Source of the DNA: Distichodus sexfasciatus | Taxonomy: Eukaryota > Chordata > Actinopteri > Characiformes > Distichodontidae | Assembly: GCA_032718565.1 (NCBI GenBank) | Contig: JAVGVS010000187.1 | Coordinates: forward strand, 46,001 to 110,000 | Length of the DNA: 64,000 bases | Direction of reading: 5' to 3' | Part shown: piece by piece, positions 1-11,999 of the stretch | How positions within the stretch are numbered: the stretch's first letter is position 1 | Layout: each line of letters opens with the position of its first letter | The notes under the pieces: model-generated | Seen by the model: only the letters and a program-made list of their open reading frames with translations | Databases searched by the model: none | Told to the model about the DNA's origin: nothing | Program-made: the position numbers and the translations under genes

Positions 1-900
1 TCTGCAGTACCTCTGTAGTCTTGAGTGCAGCGCCCCACAGTGGCCGCTTCTCGCCGTCAACCTTCCATCTTTTCGCAGCAGGCGTAAGAGCCGGCGGGCC
101 ACAACATGCGACAGTGACTTCTGACTGATGCACAGTTAAGCCCAGTCTAGCGAGCCGCATTTAGGCATCTCGAAGGTGCTCAGTTAAACACAGAACCTCA
201 TTACTCCACAAACAGAGAACGTTTGGAAACGCAGATGTAGGTTAATCTAATTAGAAGATGAGACACACAGCTGGGGTTAATGATGATAATAATAAAATAA
301 TAATACACACAATAATAATAATAATACAATAATTTAGCCTGACTCTTTAGTGCATAGTGGTTTGCCTCACAATTAGGGAGTTATGTATTATTTTTTTAAA
401 ACGTGTTGTACTTTTGTGGCATTTTTAATCACTTTAACTTATGTACTCTCACAACAGTGTAATAAATAGTTGTCAAGTAGATCTGTCCCAAAACCTAAAT
501 ATCCTTCTAGTAAATTCTCAGCTACTTGATGAACCCATTATTGCTTTTCTTGTGGGAACAGGTAAACAGAATCTGCTGTGTTATTGATTTAAACAAAGGC
601 TTTATCTTGAGTATGTGTGTAAAAGGCAGAGAGAGAGAGAACATATATTCTCGTCTTAAATTAGTTTGCCATTTGCTACTTTCTTTGTCTTTCGTCATGT
701 AAACGTCTGTGAGTGTGAAAGTGGCAGGAATTGCGTGCATGGTATTTGTGTGTCTCAAGTGTCACTGTGTGTGTTTGTGTGTACCTGTCAGTGTATCACA
801 GGAGTGCGAATAGCCTGTCGGAGGCACTTGTATGTTCCCGCTCATCAATATGTTTGCAGTGCGCTTCCAACCTGTTCAAAGCTTGTTTTCTCTTTCTTCT
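1..900. other. Noncoding DNA, no gene seen
   Basis: I see no coding exon and no clear mobile element here. An ATA/AAT-rich simple repeat lies at about 280-333, and the rest is A/T-rich unique-looking DNA. The short open frames are not supported by splice sites or by protein similarity I recognise. Confidence 0.6.
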
Positions 901-910
901 TCGCTGCCGC

Positions 911-972
911 CTCTCTCTCTCTCTCTCTCTCGCTCGCTCGCTCGCTTGCTCGCTCTCTCTCTCTCTCTCTCT
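911..972. repeat. CT / CGCT microsatellite
   Basis: A run of CT dinucleotides is interrupted by five to six CGCT units and then resumes. Similar CT or GA tracts occur near 4,717-4,747, 10,375-10,394, 11,811-11,837, 16,087-16,110 and 35,392-35,422. Confidence 0.9.
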
Positions 973-1144
973 GTTAGAGACATGCACACTGTGCTTTTTC
1001 TGTTTTTTCCTATGGCATACGGACATCCTGGTGTGAGTTGCAAGGCTTTGTGTTCTGCTTCTTGAGATGAAAGAGAGAATCTTCTGGGAGAGAATCACAT
1101 TGGCATCATACATTGAGGGGGAAAGTAAATCTGTGAAGTCAAAT

Positions 1145-1720
1145 TAGTATACGGCCCGCACCTTCTGTCTTAAAATGTATGGTGTTATTTTGTGCCAAAA
1201 TTCTGAGTATGCAATCTAACATTCTCGAGCAAAATCTCTTGTCTTTTCACACTCAATTCCACCTGCACGTTCCCCTCACTTGGCGAATGTGAGCTAGTAC
1301 ATGGGCTGTGTCCCGAGCCACGTACTGCCGCACTTAATAGTATGGTAAGTAGGGCGCTCCGATCATACTTTTCTATACAGTAGTATGCTGGTGTTGCAGC
1401 GTAACGGCGCTTTACGCACTAGGTAGTTCACGTGGAATGTCGCACGTGTCCTATTTGACTTGGCACATTACACAGGGTGGATGGTGGCTTTTTCTTAAAA
1501 TGTTGTGCACTATGATGGAAATGCTCCTCACTCACTTGGCACTGCTTTTACGCTCACTTGCCACTGTTGGCAAAATTCTGAGCGCACACTGGAACTCCGT
1601 CTTCCTCCTTTATCGGCATCGGTATCGACATTGGCAAATATGTGCATAAAAGGTATCGGATATCGGCATTGGCCAATAATTCCCATATCGTATAAGATAC
1701 GAAATCATGCCGTGCACCAT
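1145..1720. mobile_element. Degraded MITE, hAT-like, related to the copy at 22,262-22,650
   Basis: The stretch shares blocks with 22,262-22,650: AAAATGTATGGTGTTA followed by TTTTGTGCCAAAATT near the left, and TTTATCGGCATCGG followed by CCAATAATTCCCATATCGTA near the right end. Only the right terminal block is clear here. No transposase is visible, so this is a non-autonomous remnant. The superfamily is inferred from the general look of the ends. Confidence 0.5.
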
Positions 1721-2479
1721 CATTGCAAGTTAATGGTTTTACCCGGACGGACTCATGAGATGCTGCTCTGTGTTGATCGCAGGTGATAAAGGCCTGGTGT
1801 GAGAGGAAGGAGGAAGGTCGTCACCCGAATAAATAAGGAGCTCCATGATTCACCAGGCACAAAAGAGGTACTGTTTATGCCACCCCACACGCTCTCTCTC
1901 ACACACACACACACCTCACATAGCTCTATGTCCTCGAACCTCCTGCACCCTGAGTTTGAGAGCAGAGGAGACGTGGTATTGATCGGCTGTTCTGAGAGAA
2001 CCAACTGCCATTACACTATTACGGGTCTGACAGTGGAACTGCACATCATTGATCTGTTGCTCACCTCCCTCCCTTCCTCATACATCTCTCTCTCACTCTC
2101 TCTCATTTGTAATTGATGGTAAGTGGGACCTGGCTTCCTGCCTGACCCCTGTCCGGTGGGAGCTGGGTGGATCACATGTGACACAATTATGATTGATGTT
2201 ATCAGGTTACTGAACACACGACAGACTCTGCCCTCAGGGTCTGGCCAGACTGTGTGTCTTAAATGAACAGCTAAGTCCAGTATCACTGGACTAGTCATCA
2301 GCGGTCAAAAGGGCTCTTGGACGTTGTTTAAGCATTTTGTCTGCAACTGAAAATGAACAGTCACTAAATGTCAGATTTGGGTAAATGTTTAAGGGCGTAT
2401 AGATGTGTAGTCACATGCCTTTAAGATGTTAAGATGACCCAGACACTCTGAATTACGGCACGGTGATAAGCACTGTGAC

Positions 2480-2700
2480 ATTCCCTGGTCACTCGTGAGG
2501 TCTTTTCCTGTGTTCATGTGGGTTTTCTCCTGGTGCTCCGGGATCCACCCACACTCCAAAAACGCGCAGTTTAGGTTGACAGGTTACTCTAAATTAACCA
2601 CATAACGGTGTGTATGTGAGTGTGTTTGTGTGAGTGTGTGTCCTGTGGTGTGTTGGCGCCCACTCAGTGGGCGCCTCGTCTCGACAGCTATTTCTTCTTC
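2480..2700 (+). mobile_element. Fragment of a teleost SINE-like repeat (body with 'ACTCCAAAAACGCGCAG')
   Basis: The block 'GGTGCTCCGGGATCCACCCA' then 'ACTCCAAAAACGCGCAG' then 'GGTTACTCTAAATTAACC' corresponds to bodies at 19,905-19,990 and 47,955-48,020. The tRNA-like head is missing or too diverged. This is a common interspersed repeat style in fish genomes. Confidence 0.55.
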
Positions 2701-2894
2701 TTTTTTTGTAAAGCGGTCACTAAGCGTCACAAATGACGTAGATGTGTACATTAGGCCCCCGTCACAGTCACTGGTTCAATTTTAAATCACTTCTTTCACC
2801 TCACGCACCAAAAGCCACCTTGCCTTTCATGTCCCTTTAACTCTGCTCATAATTACTCAAACTAAAGCTTTCAAGTTTCGAACTCTTGATGCTC

Positions 2895-3050
2895 GCCTCT
2901 GGACCAAGAGGTCGCCGGTGCGTCATTTGAGCGAGACCTTTACGCTTAAACTGCTCTCAGGGAAACTGTCCCTGAAATAAGGAAATGGAAGTCTCTCTGG
3001 GTAAGAGCGTCTACTAAATGCAGTACATGTAAATGTAAATGCATTCAAAC
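2895..3050 (+). mobile_element. SINE/LINE-type 3' tail repeat ('GTCTACTAAATG' tail)
   Basis: It carries 'CAGGGAAACTGTCCCTG' and then 'AAGAGCGTCTACTAAATG' and 'TGTAAATGTAA'. The same tail occurs at 14,090-14,160, 14,320-14,400 and 46,205-46,275, and reversed at 42,345-42,470 and 56,430-56,520. These are dispersed copies of one family. Confidence 0.6.
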
Positions 3051-3065
3051 AGCAATAATCATTTA

Positions 3066-3682
3066 CTAGGGATGCACCGATCCAATACATGGATGGAATA
3101 TCGGTCTGATAACGACTCAAATAGCTGGGTCAGGTATCTGTGGCATTGGAGCCGATCTGTTCAATTAGATCTGAACAGATCTGTTTCCGTATGTCCGCAC
3201 GCTCAATACGTTATGCATGGGAGGTAGCACCGCGGTGAATCTGGTTTATCATTCGCTGATTTCTACATATTGATATGACAACGAGCAAAACAAGCAACGC
3301 AACACACAACAGCAAGTCACGTATTCCATAATAACTCTTGCTTGCAATCTGTGTTGCTGATGGTTTTAGCGCCGCAGGATTAGGCACCGTCACAAAATTA
3401 CACAACTGTATTTATAAACAAATAATTTTTTCTGAATCTAATAATAAATAATGTGTAATTATTGCATTGTTTTATTTAAGAAAACAGTATTTAAGTCAAG
3501 TATTTCTTTAAGTGTAACTTCTTTTCTTTAAGTGTATCTTCGTCTCTTCCTCACGGAGAAATACACAACCTATTCATAAAAACTGCTATCGGATCAGTAC
3601 TCGGGATCGCCCCATACCCAAAACCCAAGTATTGGCATCGGTATCGGAAGTGAAAAGTTGGATCGGTGCATCACCACAATTT
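3066..3682. mobile_element. Non-autonomous hAT-like DNA transposon
   Basis: The left end reads AGGGATGCACCGATCC and the right end reads GGATCGGTGCATCACC, so the ends are inverted copies of each other about 610 bp apart. GATCGG/CCGATC-like words recur inside both halves, for example GTATTGGCATCGGTATCGG near 3,632. No transposase open frame is visible. The superfamily is inferred; an 8-bp target duplication is not obvious by eye. Confidence 0.65.
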
Positions 3683-3689
3683 ACCATCG

Positions 3690-4010
3690 TGAACCCACCT
3701 GGAATTTGGGCTCGTCTGTCCTTTTTAAAAATTTATCCTTACTTTAGTGTGTGTTGCTTCAGGACAGTCTGTTATGTGAAGTGTAATACGATCTTTTTTA
3801 AAAACCTTCCTCTAAGTAATGCAGTACAATGACTATTAAAAATAATCTTAACATACACCTTACTAACACTCTAGAAATAGTATCTCATCTCTCTCCCCCA
3901 TAACACATCCGAGTCTCTGCCCGGGCTGGCAAGAAGCGTCTTGAATATTTCAGCGTGTGTAAAAGTTCAAGCAATCAGCACCAATCTATAGTGCTTGCTT
4001 AGCAGGAGGT
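3690..4010. other. Noncoding, nothing recognised
   Basis: A/T-rich sequence with no exon, repeat or motif that I can name. Confidence 0.5.
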
Positions 4011-4014
4011 GTTA

Positions 4015-4640
4015 AAGCGTATTGGCAGCTGACATAGCTCGACTTAATATCCAGCTAAGTGATTTAATAGCTTCTGTCGGATTCTTAACTGCTGTGTTTT
4101 TCACTATTGATTTATGAGCTCGTAACGTGCGCCGCAATTTCGCCCCCGTCGCCATCACACTGCCCTTTTGATATTTCATATCAGCTCGATACGATAATTA
4201 TCTGGCCTCTCGTAAAGCGTATTTTGGATTTGACGCCACCGCCACTATAAGTGCAAAAGACGTTTTTGTTATTGGAGGTGTGTTTTGGGGGCCTGTGTGT
4301 GGTCTTGTCTGGCTCTATATTTTCGTTCTCGCGCCATGTATTTTTTCCGCCTGGCCGACTCAATGGTTTAGTGTTTGTTGTAAACAGTGTTTATGTATTT
4401 CTCCCCCATGCAGATAGCACAGTATGTTTTATGTATTAAAACAAGCCCCCGTCTTCCTTCTAAATGACTAGCACACCGCACTCAATGTTTCAGCCCGCCT
4501 GTTTTCTCTCCGCCGCAAATGCGATTATCGTGAGAAACCATAATGAAATTGTTACATAGTTTATTATTCACTCATAGGCTCTAATTCACCCTTGTCATAC
4601 CAGAGAGGTTAAAATGCCATTCTGTCTGTCAAACTCTGTC
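4015..4640. other. Candidate conserved noncoding element(s), CYLD-SALL1 interval
   Basis: Unique, compositionally mixed sequence with dense homeodomain-like words: GTGATTTAATAGC near 4,058, ATACGATAATTATC near 4,190, GCGATTATCGTGAG near 4,521 and CATAATGAAATTG near 4,539. It is not repeat-like and not coding. Human genome knowledge places many developmental enhancers beside SALL1. Conservation is inferred, not measured. Confidence 0.4.
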
Positions 4641-4716
4641 AAAAACGCTGTTCTGTCTGGGGGAAAAAAGAGTCTTTATGTAGCATGGCAAATTTCCTGT
4701 CTTCGCCAGGAGACTC

Positions 4717-4755
<39 letters not shown>

Positions 4756-7130
4756 TTTGTTTTATGAGACCTCGAGTTCAACCTGGATGAAATGACAGCC
4801 TGTTAGAGGGAGCGCTGTGGCACCAGACCCTTTAAAATCCATTTCCCCACACTTTGATTAGATTTAGCGGTGTCATGAAGTATGTCGCTGCTTCATTCAT
4901 ATTTCAGAGGAGAGCGTAAATCCTGCAAATTGAGGCCTGCCATCACTAGTTAGTGCTGATGAAGAAAAATGGCCGGAGGGGGGAAAAGAAAGTCGTTTGT
5001 AAAGGCACCAGCACCACTTTAGAACCGTTTGGGCTTTTGAACGACGGTGGCTGCTGTAACAACGCTAATCATATGTTCTAGTTTATGAACGGTCCAGCGT
5101 TTTGGATGACAGTTTTTTCCAGCTGCAGCCCACTCTCGCGGGCTTTCACATTCAACACCACTTTTCCTTTCCAGTCCCGTGGTCTACATTTTGTTTAGCG
5201 CTCTGAGCGCTGCGGGAAAAAAACGCCTCCAGTGGGTTTTTTTTTCCGCCGAAGGCGCTTAGTGTTGGCGCTAAGTTCCGAAAAGCGACATTGGGCACTT
5301 ACTTGTTATATCTTATACATTTTTTTCCGGGGGGCGGGAGGCGTTCTTTTAGTCAAGGTGGCCACCTTAGCTATAAAGCACTGCGAGAAACCCTGTTATC
5401 CATCCCTCCCTCTCTTCACCCCTCACTCCCCAGTCAACAAGGTGTACACATAATTATATCTTAAACAGACCTGAAAGCGCACACAATGCACCAGTGTGAG
5501 AAGCTGAGTGTGAAAGCGGCCTGGCGTTAAACCCGACCCCGACTGAGGCCCGGGCCACAAGATAAACTAACAGCCTCCCATTCTTCCAGGCTTAGATGGA
5601 CGCTAGATTTCTATTCCAAATGACTATTTAGAACAAAAGGATGAGCAGAGTGCACGGCATATGGCATGGCAGCTCACTAATTTAATATTCCATCTCTCAT
5701 ATTGCGGATCGGTTTTCCTTTTAGATTGCATCGAGATCCGCGTGCCACACATGGGTTTTGTCTGCCGGTGTCGTGCATATGGCGCGCTGCAGGTCTCCGT
5801 CCTGTAACTTAACCCGTGGTCATCTTGAGAAGGTGGGCAGTTGCTCTAAAATAAAGGCCAATATGGGTAATACGCTGTTATGAGGTGTTGGTTTAAATAA
5901 TTCAGTGGAAAAATATGAGTAGGTGTCAGATGCTGCCGTTGTTGTTTAGGGTTACATGAGACCGTCTAGCTGTAATGTTTGATCTTTTTGCTGTACGTTA
6001 CTTTGCTTTTACACAGGATTACATGTCATATTCCGTTTGTTTAAATGCCTCGTTCTTTTTGTCTTGCCATTCTTTGGCTGACTTTGTTTCCTTTTGCTGT
6101 CCCAGGACCTTCATTAATTCATAAAGAGGCCCAAATCATGTGGAAATGTTTTGGGAAAAATAAAGAAAATGAAACAATTTACACCTGCACTGCCGCCATG
6201 GACCACCAGGGCGCCGCGGACCACCGGTTAAAAAACCCCTGCTGTAGTTGGTTCCCCTTTTTAGCATTCTTTTCAGTTTCCCTTTTCTGTTTTCTTTGCC
6301 GTTATTTATGTGGGCTATGCAAGAACTTTTTAGTTTCTAAATAGTTTTTCTTTCTTTCAGCTTCTATATTTATGATTGCAATGATTGTATTCCACTCACT
6401 TTTTCTCACCGCTACTCCTCCTACAGGTTTTGTTCTAGACACTTTGTTCTAACTCTAAAACGTGCGCTCTCTTGCGCACACACCTACACACCTTTTTGAT
6501 AGGTGCACTCATTTGTGAGTTCTGTCCATTTTTTCATCCATTCCCCCCATAAACTAACCAGGAGCTCAAATTTCCACTCTTTACCGCACGCCTGCCGTTA
6601 TTCTCAAAGCTGCAAAATTCGACGTAATCCGGGGGCCCGCAAGCCTCTTTGCACATGGGTAACCGTCATGACCCACACTTGTCTTTTTCATCCTTGTGTT
6701 CTGTCGTTTATTTTTCCCCACAGGAACCCATTCGTTTTATCCCATTAAGAATACATGGGATTTGAGACTCAAAAGCTTTCCTTCACCTGTTTTCAGTCAA
6801 CACGGTTGTACCGTTCTTATGCCGTCTCAGACCATCTCAATCTGTTTTGACATACTTTTTCTTCCTTTTATCATCCCTCGTTCTTTCCCCTTTCACTTCA
6901 TTGCAGTTTGATCCAAGTCTGTCTGCTCGGCCAGTTTTCATGTGACAGCTACAAAACTTGAAATTTCTTGCGTAAATGCATCTCTGGTTGTTTTTCTCGT
7001 TCTTCTTCTTGCCGTTATAACGTCCATTATCGGCTTTCTTTCTTACTGTTGTAGCTTTTTAGTTGGACAGTATTTCCTTTCTGGACCATTTTGTAGTGCG
7101 AATAACTCTCCCACATTAATAACCCTTTTT
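4640..7130. other. Noncoding with repeats; no gene
   Basis: It holds a CT microsatellite (4,717-4,747), a stretch at about 5,085-5,400 that resembles 8,160-8,370 (both contain a 'gctctgag-gc' start and a GAAG-CGCTTAG block), and a MITE copy at 6,490-6,960. A unique segment at 5,640-5,830 could be another noncoding element. Confidence 0.4.
6490..6960 (+). mobile_element. Palindromic MITE family A, partial copy
   Basis: It aligns by eye with 15,590-15,835: GTTCTGTCCATTTTTTCATC, then CTCAAATTTCCAC, then a 'GTAACCGTCATGACCC' block, then CTCGTTCTTTCC and TTCACTTCA. Reverse copies sit at 15,172-15,330 and 38,795-39,240. No protein is encoded. Confidence 0.6.
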
Positions 7131-7139
7131 TTTTTTTTT

Positions 7140-7660
7140 TCTGGAAAAGCGCATTATTTTGCGCCGGATGCCTGGAGTTGGGCTCTAATCATAACTCAGC
7201 CACCAGCTTACTGTCTGAGTTAGTTTATTATGACATCGCGACGGTAAAGTAATAGCGCCGCCGCCCCGTCCTTCCTCCCCGGTGTATTTCATTTGATAAC
7301 GCCACCTTTATAATAGGCACAGGCTCCATTTGTGCCATTATGCTCTTTCCACCGCTCCCGTTCGCACTGTCAAAACGCGGCGTAATATATCTGGAGAGGG
7401 GGCTGCGCGGCGTGAATAATTGAAGATATCAGTTCCCGGGAGTTAATAAGCGCGCAGCCGCCTCGCCGCCATGTTGGAGGCCCGCGCTGACAAACGCGCC
7501 GCACGCAAGACAACGCACTTATTATCAGTTACGGCTAATATAAATATGCAAATGGGACACTTGAACTTTACGGCGCGCGGCCGCCGCGATTCGTCTCTTT
7601 AAGGTGCTGATTTGCATATTGCTGACCCCCCTCCTCTCATACGCCTGATGCATCATGGCC
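7140..7660. promoter_or_regulatory. Candidate developmental enhancer with paired octamer sites
   Basis: A dense non-repetitive block with CG-rich islands and TAAT-type words. It contains ATGCAAAT at 7,546-7,553 and its reverse ATTTGCAT at 7,610-7,617, the consensus POU-domain octamer in both orientations 56 bp apart, plus ATTGAAGATATC near 7,420. It lies in the interval that should lead to SALL1. Enhancer function is an inference. Confidence 0.45.
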
Positions 7661-8159
7661 TGTCATGTCGAAAGCAAATATTAATCAATTTTCCACATGT
7701 ATCTCTCTTTTTCTCTCGTTCTTTCCGAGTGCCTATTGTCTGAACGCGTCTTTCTTTAATGCACAGCTGAATTAAGAACATAAGCTGGGTTTTATGCTTG
7801 ACCCGACTGTTATAGTCCTCAGCTCGTGTACAATGGCCCGCGTAGACATCTTGTACAGATAGAATAATCAAATGAAGGACTCGCTGAGGAATTAGTTTTA
7901 AAAAGTGATGGTTATTGTAACACGGAATGTGACTTGGCTACAAGATGTGCCTTTAGATTATGTTTTTGTGAGGATTATATTAACTTGGTTTTGCTTTGGC
8001 CAGGTGTGTGTGTCGGGGATTGAAATGTCCTCTAAAAGACAGGAAAACCTGCGATTCCTCTCCTTTTTAAGTCTTTGTGAGAAAGTTTTTGTATTAGTCA
8101 CCATTAGATCTGCGCAGTAGTGTTTCCCACAGAAAAAATGGTTAGTCAAGGCGGTGCCT

Positions 8160-8900
8160 CCCCTTGGACCAGGGTGGGAGGTTTGATTTTTGATTGGCTA
8201 GCAAGAGAGAAGTGACATCGACGATGCCAGCGCTGTTCTAAAAATTGAACGGATTTCAACTTGAAGTGCTCTGAGTGCCGTGGTAAAAACAACTTATACA
8301 CCGTCTTTCTTTTCTGCTGAAGACGCTTAGCACTGGGTGCTGAAGCTCATATGATCTGAAAAAACATGTTTGGTGGACACAGGCCCTAACTTTATTTACT
8401 CTTTATATAAATAATCATAATATAGTACACAATATTTCCTGTAAATTCAGTGCTACTTTCACAAGCACAATCTTGTGTCTACATGCACGCTTAAAACACT
8501 CCGCACGCTCATATGGAACGCCAAAGGTGCCACAATTCAACCGCATTTTTATGCAATTGACGGTAAAACACCAGTTTTTTTTATTTTAAACGCTGCCGTT
8601 TTTGGCGGCGCACTAATATAGCTGTGCTTTTTACTCCCTGGAAAATGTACGCTTTTATGGTGCTCTAGTGCGTAAGGTGCCTTTAAGGCGAATCGTGGCA
8701 CCTTTAGCGTTCTATAGATCTGAGCACGAGGGCACGGAGTGTTTTGATCGTGGGCGTAGGTAGAGTTGATCGCACACAGACACCAGATTTTACTTGCGAA
8801 AGGCACAAATATAACGCCGTAGTATTCTCTGTGTCTACATCTCTGTGGCGCGGTGGGAACTACTGTTAACCCTCATCCAAACACACATTGCTGATTTTGT
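8160..8900. mobile_element. MITE family B half-element and flanking repeat
   Basis: The segment 8,495-8,850 has ATATGGAACGCCAAAGGTGC at its left and TGAGCACGAGGGCACGGAGT then AGACACCAGATTTTACTTGC further right. Reverse-complement matches lie inside 17,325-17,880. The preceding 8,160-8,370 shares blocks with 5,085-5,290. Confidence 0.5.
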
Positions 8901-9177
8901 GATTTCGCACAGCTTTAGTCACCATGAGGAAAATAGCTTTTGTAGAAATCAACACCTGAGTGTGTGTGTGTGTGTTTAATCTTCACCTATAGACTTGATC
9001 CTGAGGATCAGAACTATTCAAGCACTAATGTTCTCATATTACTTCTGATGATTTTTAGTTTTGTATTAATGCCAAAAGCCAGTGAGATAAAATGTAATAT
9101 TTTTTTTAAATGTAGCTATCAGCAGCCCTTCAGTGCTCATGTGTAGGTAATGAAGCAGTCTGTGAGTCATGCAAGTC

Positions 9178-9219
<42 letters not shown>
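9178..9219. repeat. (AC)n microsatellite
   Basis: Uninterrupted AC dinucleotides of about 40 bp. Confidence 0.97.
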
Positions 9220-9220
<1 letters not shown>

Positions 9221-9760
9221 CATCCATAGGGACCCCAGTCAGACAAATGATGATAAAGTGATACTCTTATGCGCTTGACAGGCTGACAAGACATAGGCTT
9301 CAAAACGCCTCACTAATAAACACCCCCCACATGGAGCGGGAAAAACGTCACCTAGATATGAGTCTCTCACAGGATTATTACCAACCAGACGTTAGATGTG
9401 TCTCCTGACAGGAAGTAGCAAACCTGCCATCACAAATGCGCTGATGTCTATTTCTCTCAGATTATTATCTTCCAAAGAGTAGAAACCATTGTAAAACATT
9501 GAAGGAGCTGACGATCCGGACAGCGGCGAGCGTCCTAGCAACTACCGTCAGCTCTGTCATGCAACATATTGATGTTCTTGTAAAGAAGGCTTTCAGCAGA
9601 GAGTTCGAGCGAACATATTAGAGCACTGGCTTATTTCAGTGCAAGGAGGCGGTGGATGGAGCAAAACACTGTGTCGCTGTAATTTAGCTTGTCTGGAATC
9701 TGCTTTGCTGGCTTGTTTTTGAACTCCAAAAAAGTGAGGACAGCGGTCAAAAATGCCAGC
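9220..9760. other. Noncoding, unique-looking
   Basis: No exon is seen. The block at 9,350-9,560 is free of recognised repeats and could be conserved noncoding DNA, with words such as CAGATTATTATCTTCC. Evidence is weak. Confidence 0.3.
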
Positions 9761-9989
9761 CCGTTATTTCATCGGTATGTCTAGTCTGCGTTCCTAAAGT
9801 AACCAAGCTTTGAGACTTGTCTAATAAAAGAGAGGGAGAAATTGGAGAAGGAGAAAAATGGACGGAGAAACAAGGACGGGAGTGGAATGGGCGTCGTGGA
9901 AAGGTTAAGCGTGTAGTATCGGCAGACAACAGCTTCCCACAGCAGGCGCTCCTCTCCTTCTTCTGCTCCCCCCCTCCCTCTCCTCGCTC

Positions 9990-10350
9990 TTCGGGCAGGC
10001 ACCAGCCGTCCCGGCCTCTTAATTACAGTCATATCGGCCGGCCGCCGTCGCCGGCCGCCAGCCATCCCTTAACATATTCCTCTTTTATTTTGAGCCCCTT
10101 TTTCTCGGGTAATGGAATGTCAGGTCCCTGCCATTCCCGCTCTGATCAAAGTGACCCCCTGCTCGACGCGAATCAATACGCGCGCCGACAAAAAAAAGAG
10201 CGCACAACATATAATAAACGACGATCTGCCACACGCACGCCCGAAACGCTCCTGCGATCTGACAACCGCCTCTCATAGCTAGTCATCTCGCCACAATGGC
10301 AGTCAGTTATGTTTAAGGGGAGATTTGTTCGGCCGGCCCAGGTGCGCATA
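9990..10350. promoter_or_regulatory. Candidate conserved noncoding element
   Basis: Unique sequence with TTAATTACAGTCATATCGG at 10,019, GGCCGGCCG runs, GGTCCCTGCCATTCCCG and CTCTGATCAAAGTGACCCC at 10,140-10,158, which contains a TGATCAAAG TCF/LEF-like core. It has no coding potential with supporting splice sites and no similarity to the repeats of this window. Confidence 0.4.
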
Positions 10351-10669
10351 TTAGACAGGAGAGTTGGTTAAAGTCTCTCTCTCTCTCTCTCTCTGTATCG
10401 CTCTCAGCTTGTCCCAACCGGAGAGTTGACAGCAGCCCAGCGGATTACAGTTGTACCTTTTTTTTTTCCCCCCGCACCTCACACCAACCCTTTTCCCCTC
10501 CTCTCTTTTTGTTATTGTTGTTGTCTCGCCGGCAAGAGGTTATAGCCAAGGCAATTTTCCTCTTAAGGGGAACAAACGGTGGCGGAAAATTGTATGTGCC
10601 GTCGCTCATGCATGATTGGCAGGACGGGTTGAGCGAGGACGCGAGAAGACAGAAAAGATTTCATACGTG

Positions 10670-11060
10670 AAAGAGAACAGAGAGAGCGAGAGAAAGGGAG
10701 GGAGGGAGGGAGGGAAAGGGGGGAGGAAAAAGCACAGTGCATATTAAAAGATGTGTTGTGAAAAACGAGTGTGAAATTTCACACTCCTCTGGATGGAAAC
10801 GTCTGCTGTTCTTCCAGGTGGAGCTGAGTGAGAGTGCGACAGAGAGAGAGAGAGAGAAACGGTGGCCAGGTGTTCATTGTGAGGGCCTCAGTGGGCATAA
10901 AAATCTTTCTCTCCCTCTGTTTCTCCCTCTTTCCTTTCGAGTTCCTCAGCTTTGTAACGGATCAAGGGGATTTGTCGCTGCTGGCAACTGGCCAGGCTGC
11001 TGGAACAAAGACAGACGAGAGATGAGAGAGGCCCAGAGAAGAACAAGTTGGGGTCTCTCT
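10670..11060. other. GA/GGGA-rich low-complexity stretch
   Basis: It contains GAGAGCGAGAGAAAG, a GGGA tetranucleotide tract near 10,695-10,715 and GAGA near 10,841-10,857. No gene is supported. Confidence 0.5.
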
Positions 11061-11164
11061 TAGAGGCACGGTGAAATATGAGTCTTCAAATTATTATTAT
11101 AAACCCTTTCATTTATTATGTACATTTGAGTAGACGTCTTTCTCATTTCTGATAACTACATTTG

Positions 11165-11465
11165 GATCAGATCAAAGATCATGACAAAGGTCTACGGCGT
11201 TTCATAGATCTGAACGCGAAGGCGCAGATTTTACTAAGTTCCACTGCGCGCTTATAATTAAAGCACAAATATAAGACCGCAGTATTCTCTGTCTACACCT
11301 ACGTGGTGCCGTGGTGACTGCTGCAGACCCTCATCCAAACCATAAACAAATATTGCTGTAAACAGTGTTTTTAGCCACACAACCAAAAAAGCATAGAATA
11401 TAAAATGAAAAGATAGATGTTTTAATTTTGTCATCCGATAGGTTTCCTCATATCGCACAGCCCCT
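11165..11465 (-). mobile_element. MITE family B, single-arm copy
   Basis: Read on the reverse strand it matches the arm at 17,325-17,560: a CGATATGAGGAAACCTATC-like start, a GTTTGGATGAGGGT block and an ACTTAGTAAAATCTG block. The copy at 21,055-21,310 has the same order of blocks. Confidence 0.6.
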
Positions 11466-11810
11466 TAACTAATTAAAAAAAAAAAAGTATAATTTTTTTT
11501 GTAATTATACCCAATAATTTGAGTACGAGACATTATCCAGAGTCACCCGCTTCTTGTGGAAATGCATCTCTAGTTTTTTTTGGAGATCTTTCCAAACTCT
11601 TTCAGGCGCCAAAAGTGTCTGTCCTTCGCCCAACGCTTCGTACTTGTTCTGATTTTTATTTCTTCCTCTTCTTTGACGAGTCTGCCTCTCACTCTCTCGC
11701 TCTCCAACTCAAAAGCCCCACCAGACCAAAATCGCTGGTAATTATCAGTTCCCTGACAACATCTCTATTTTCCAATGATAAATTATGAGAACAGCAAAAC
11801 AGCAGCCCTC

Positions 11811-11841
<31 letters not shown>

Positions 11842-11999
11842 TCTTCCTCCCTCTCTCCCTCAGCCTCTTCACACAAACCAACATGTTCATTTTAGTGCAG
11901 CTTCCAGGCTCATCCATTAGCCGCTATTGTTCTCCCCCCCCACCCCCACCCCACCCAAACATGACATTGATTCAATTTAACACTAATCAATTTCAAATG

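Noticed and set aside
796..1113. Arg/Glu-rich frame
   Set aside because: Encoded by the CT/CGCT microsatellite.
9817..10278. 153-codon + strand frame
   Set aside because: Low-complexity start, no homology recognised, overlaps unique noncoding DNA and a competing minus frame.
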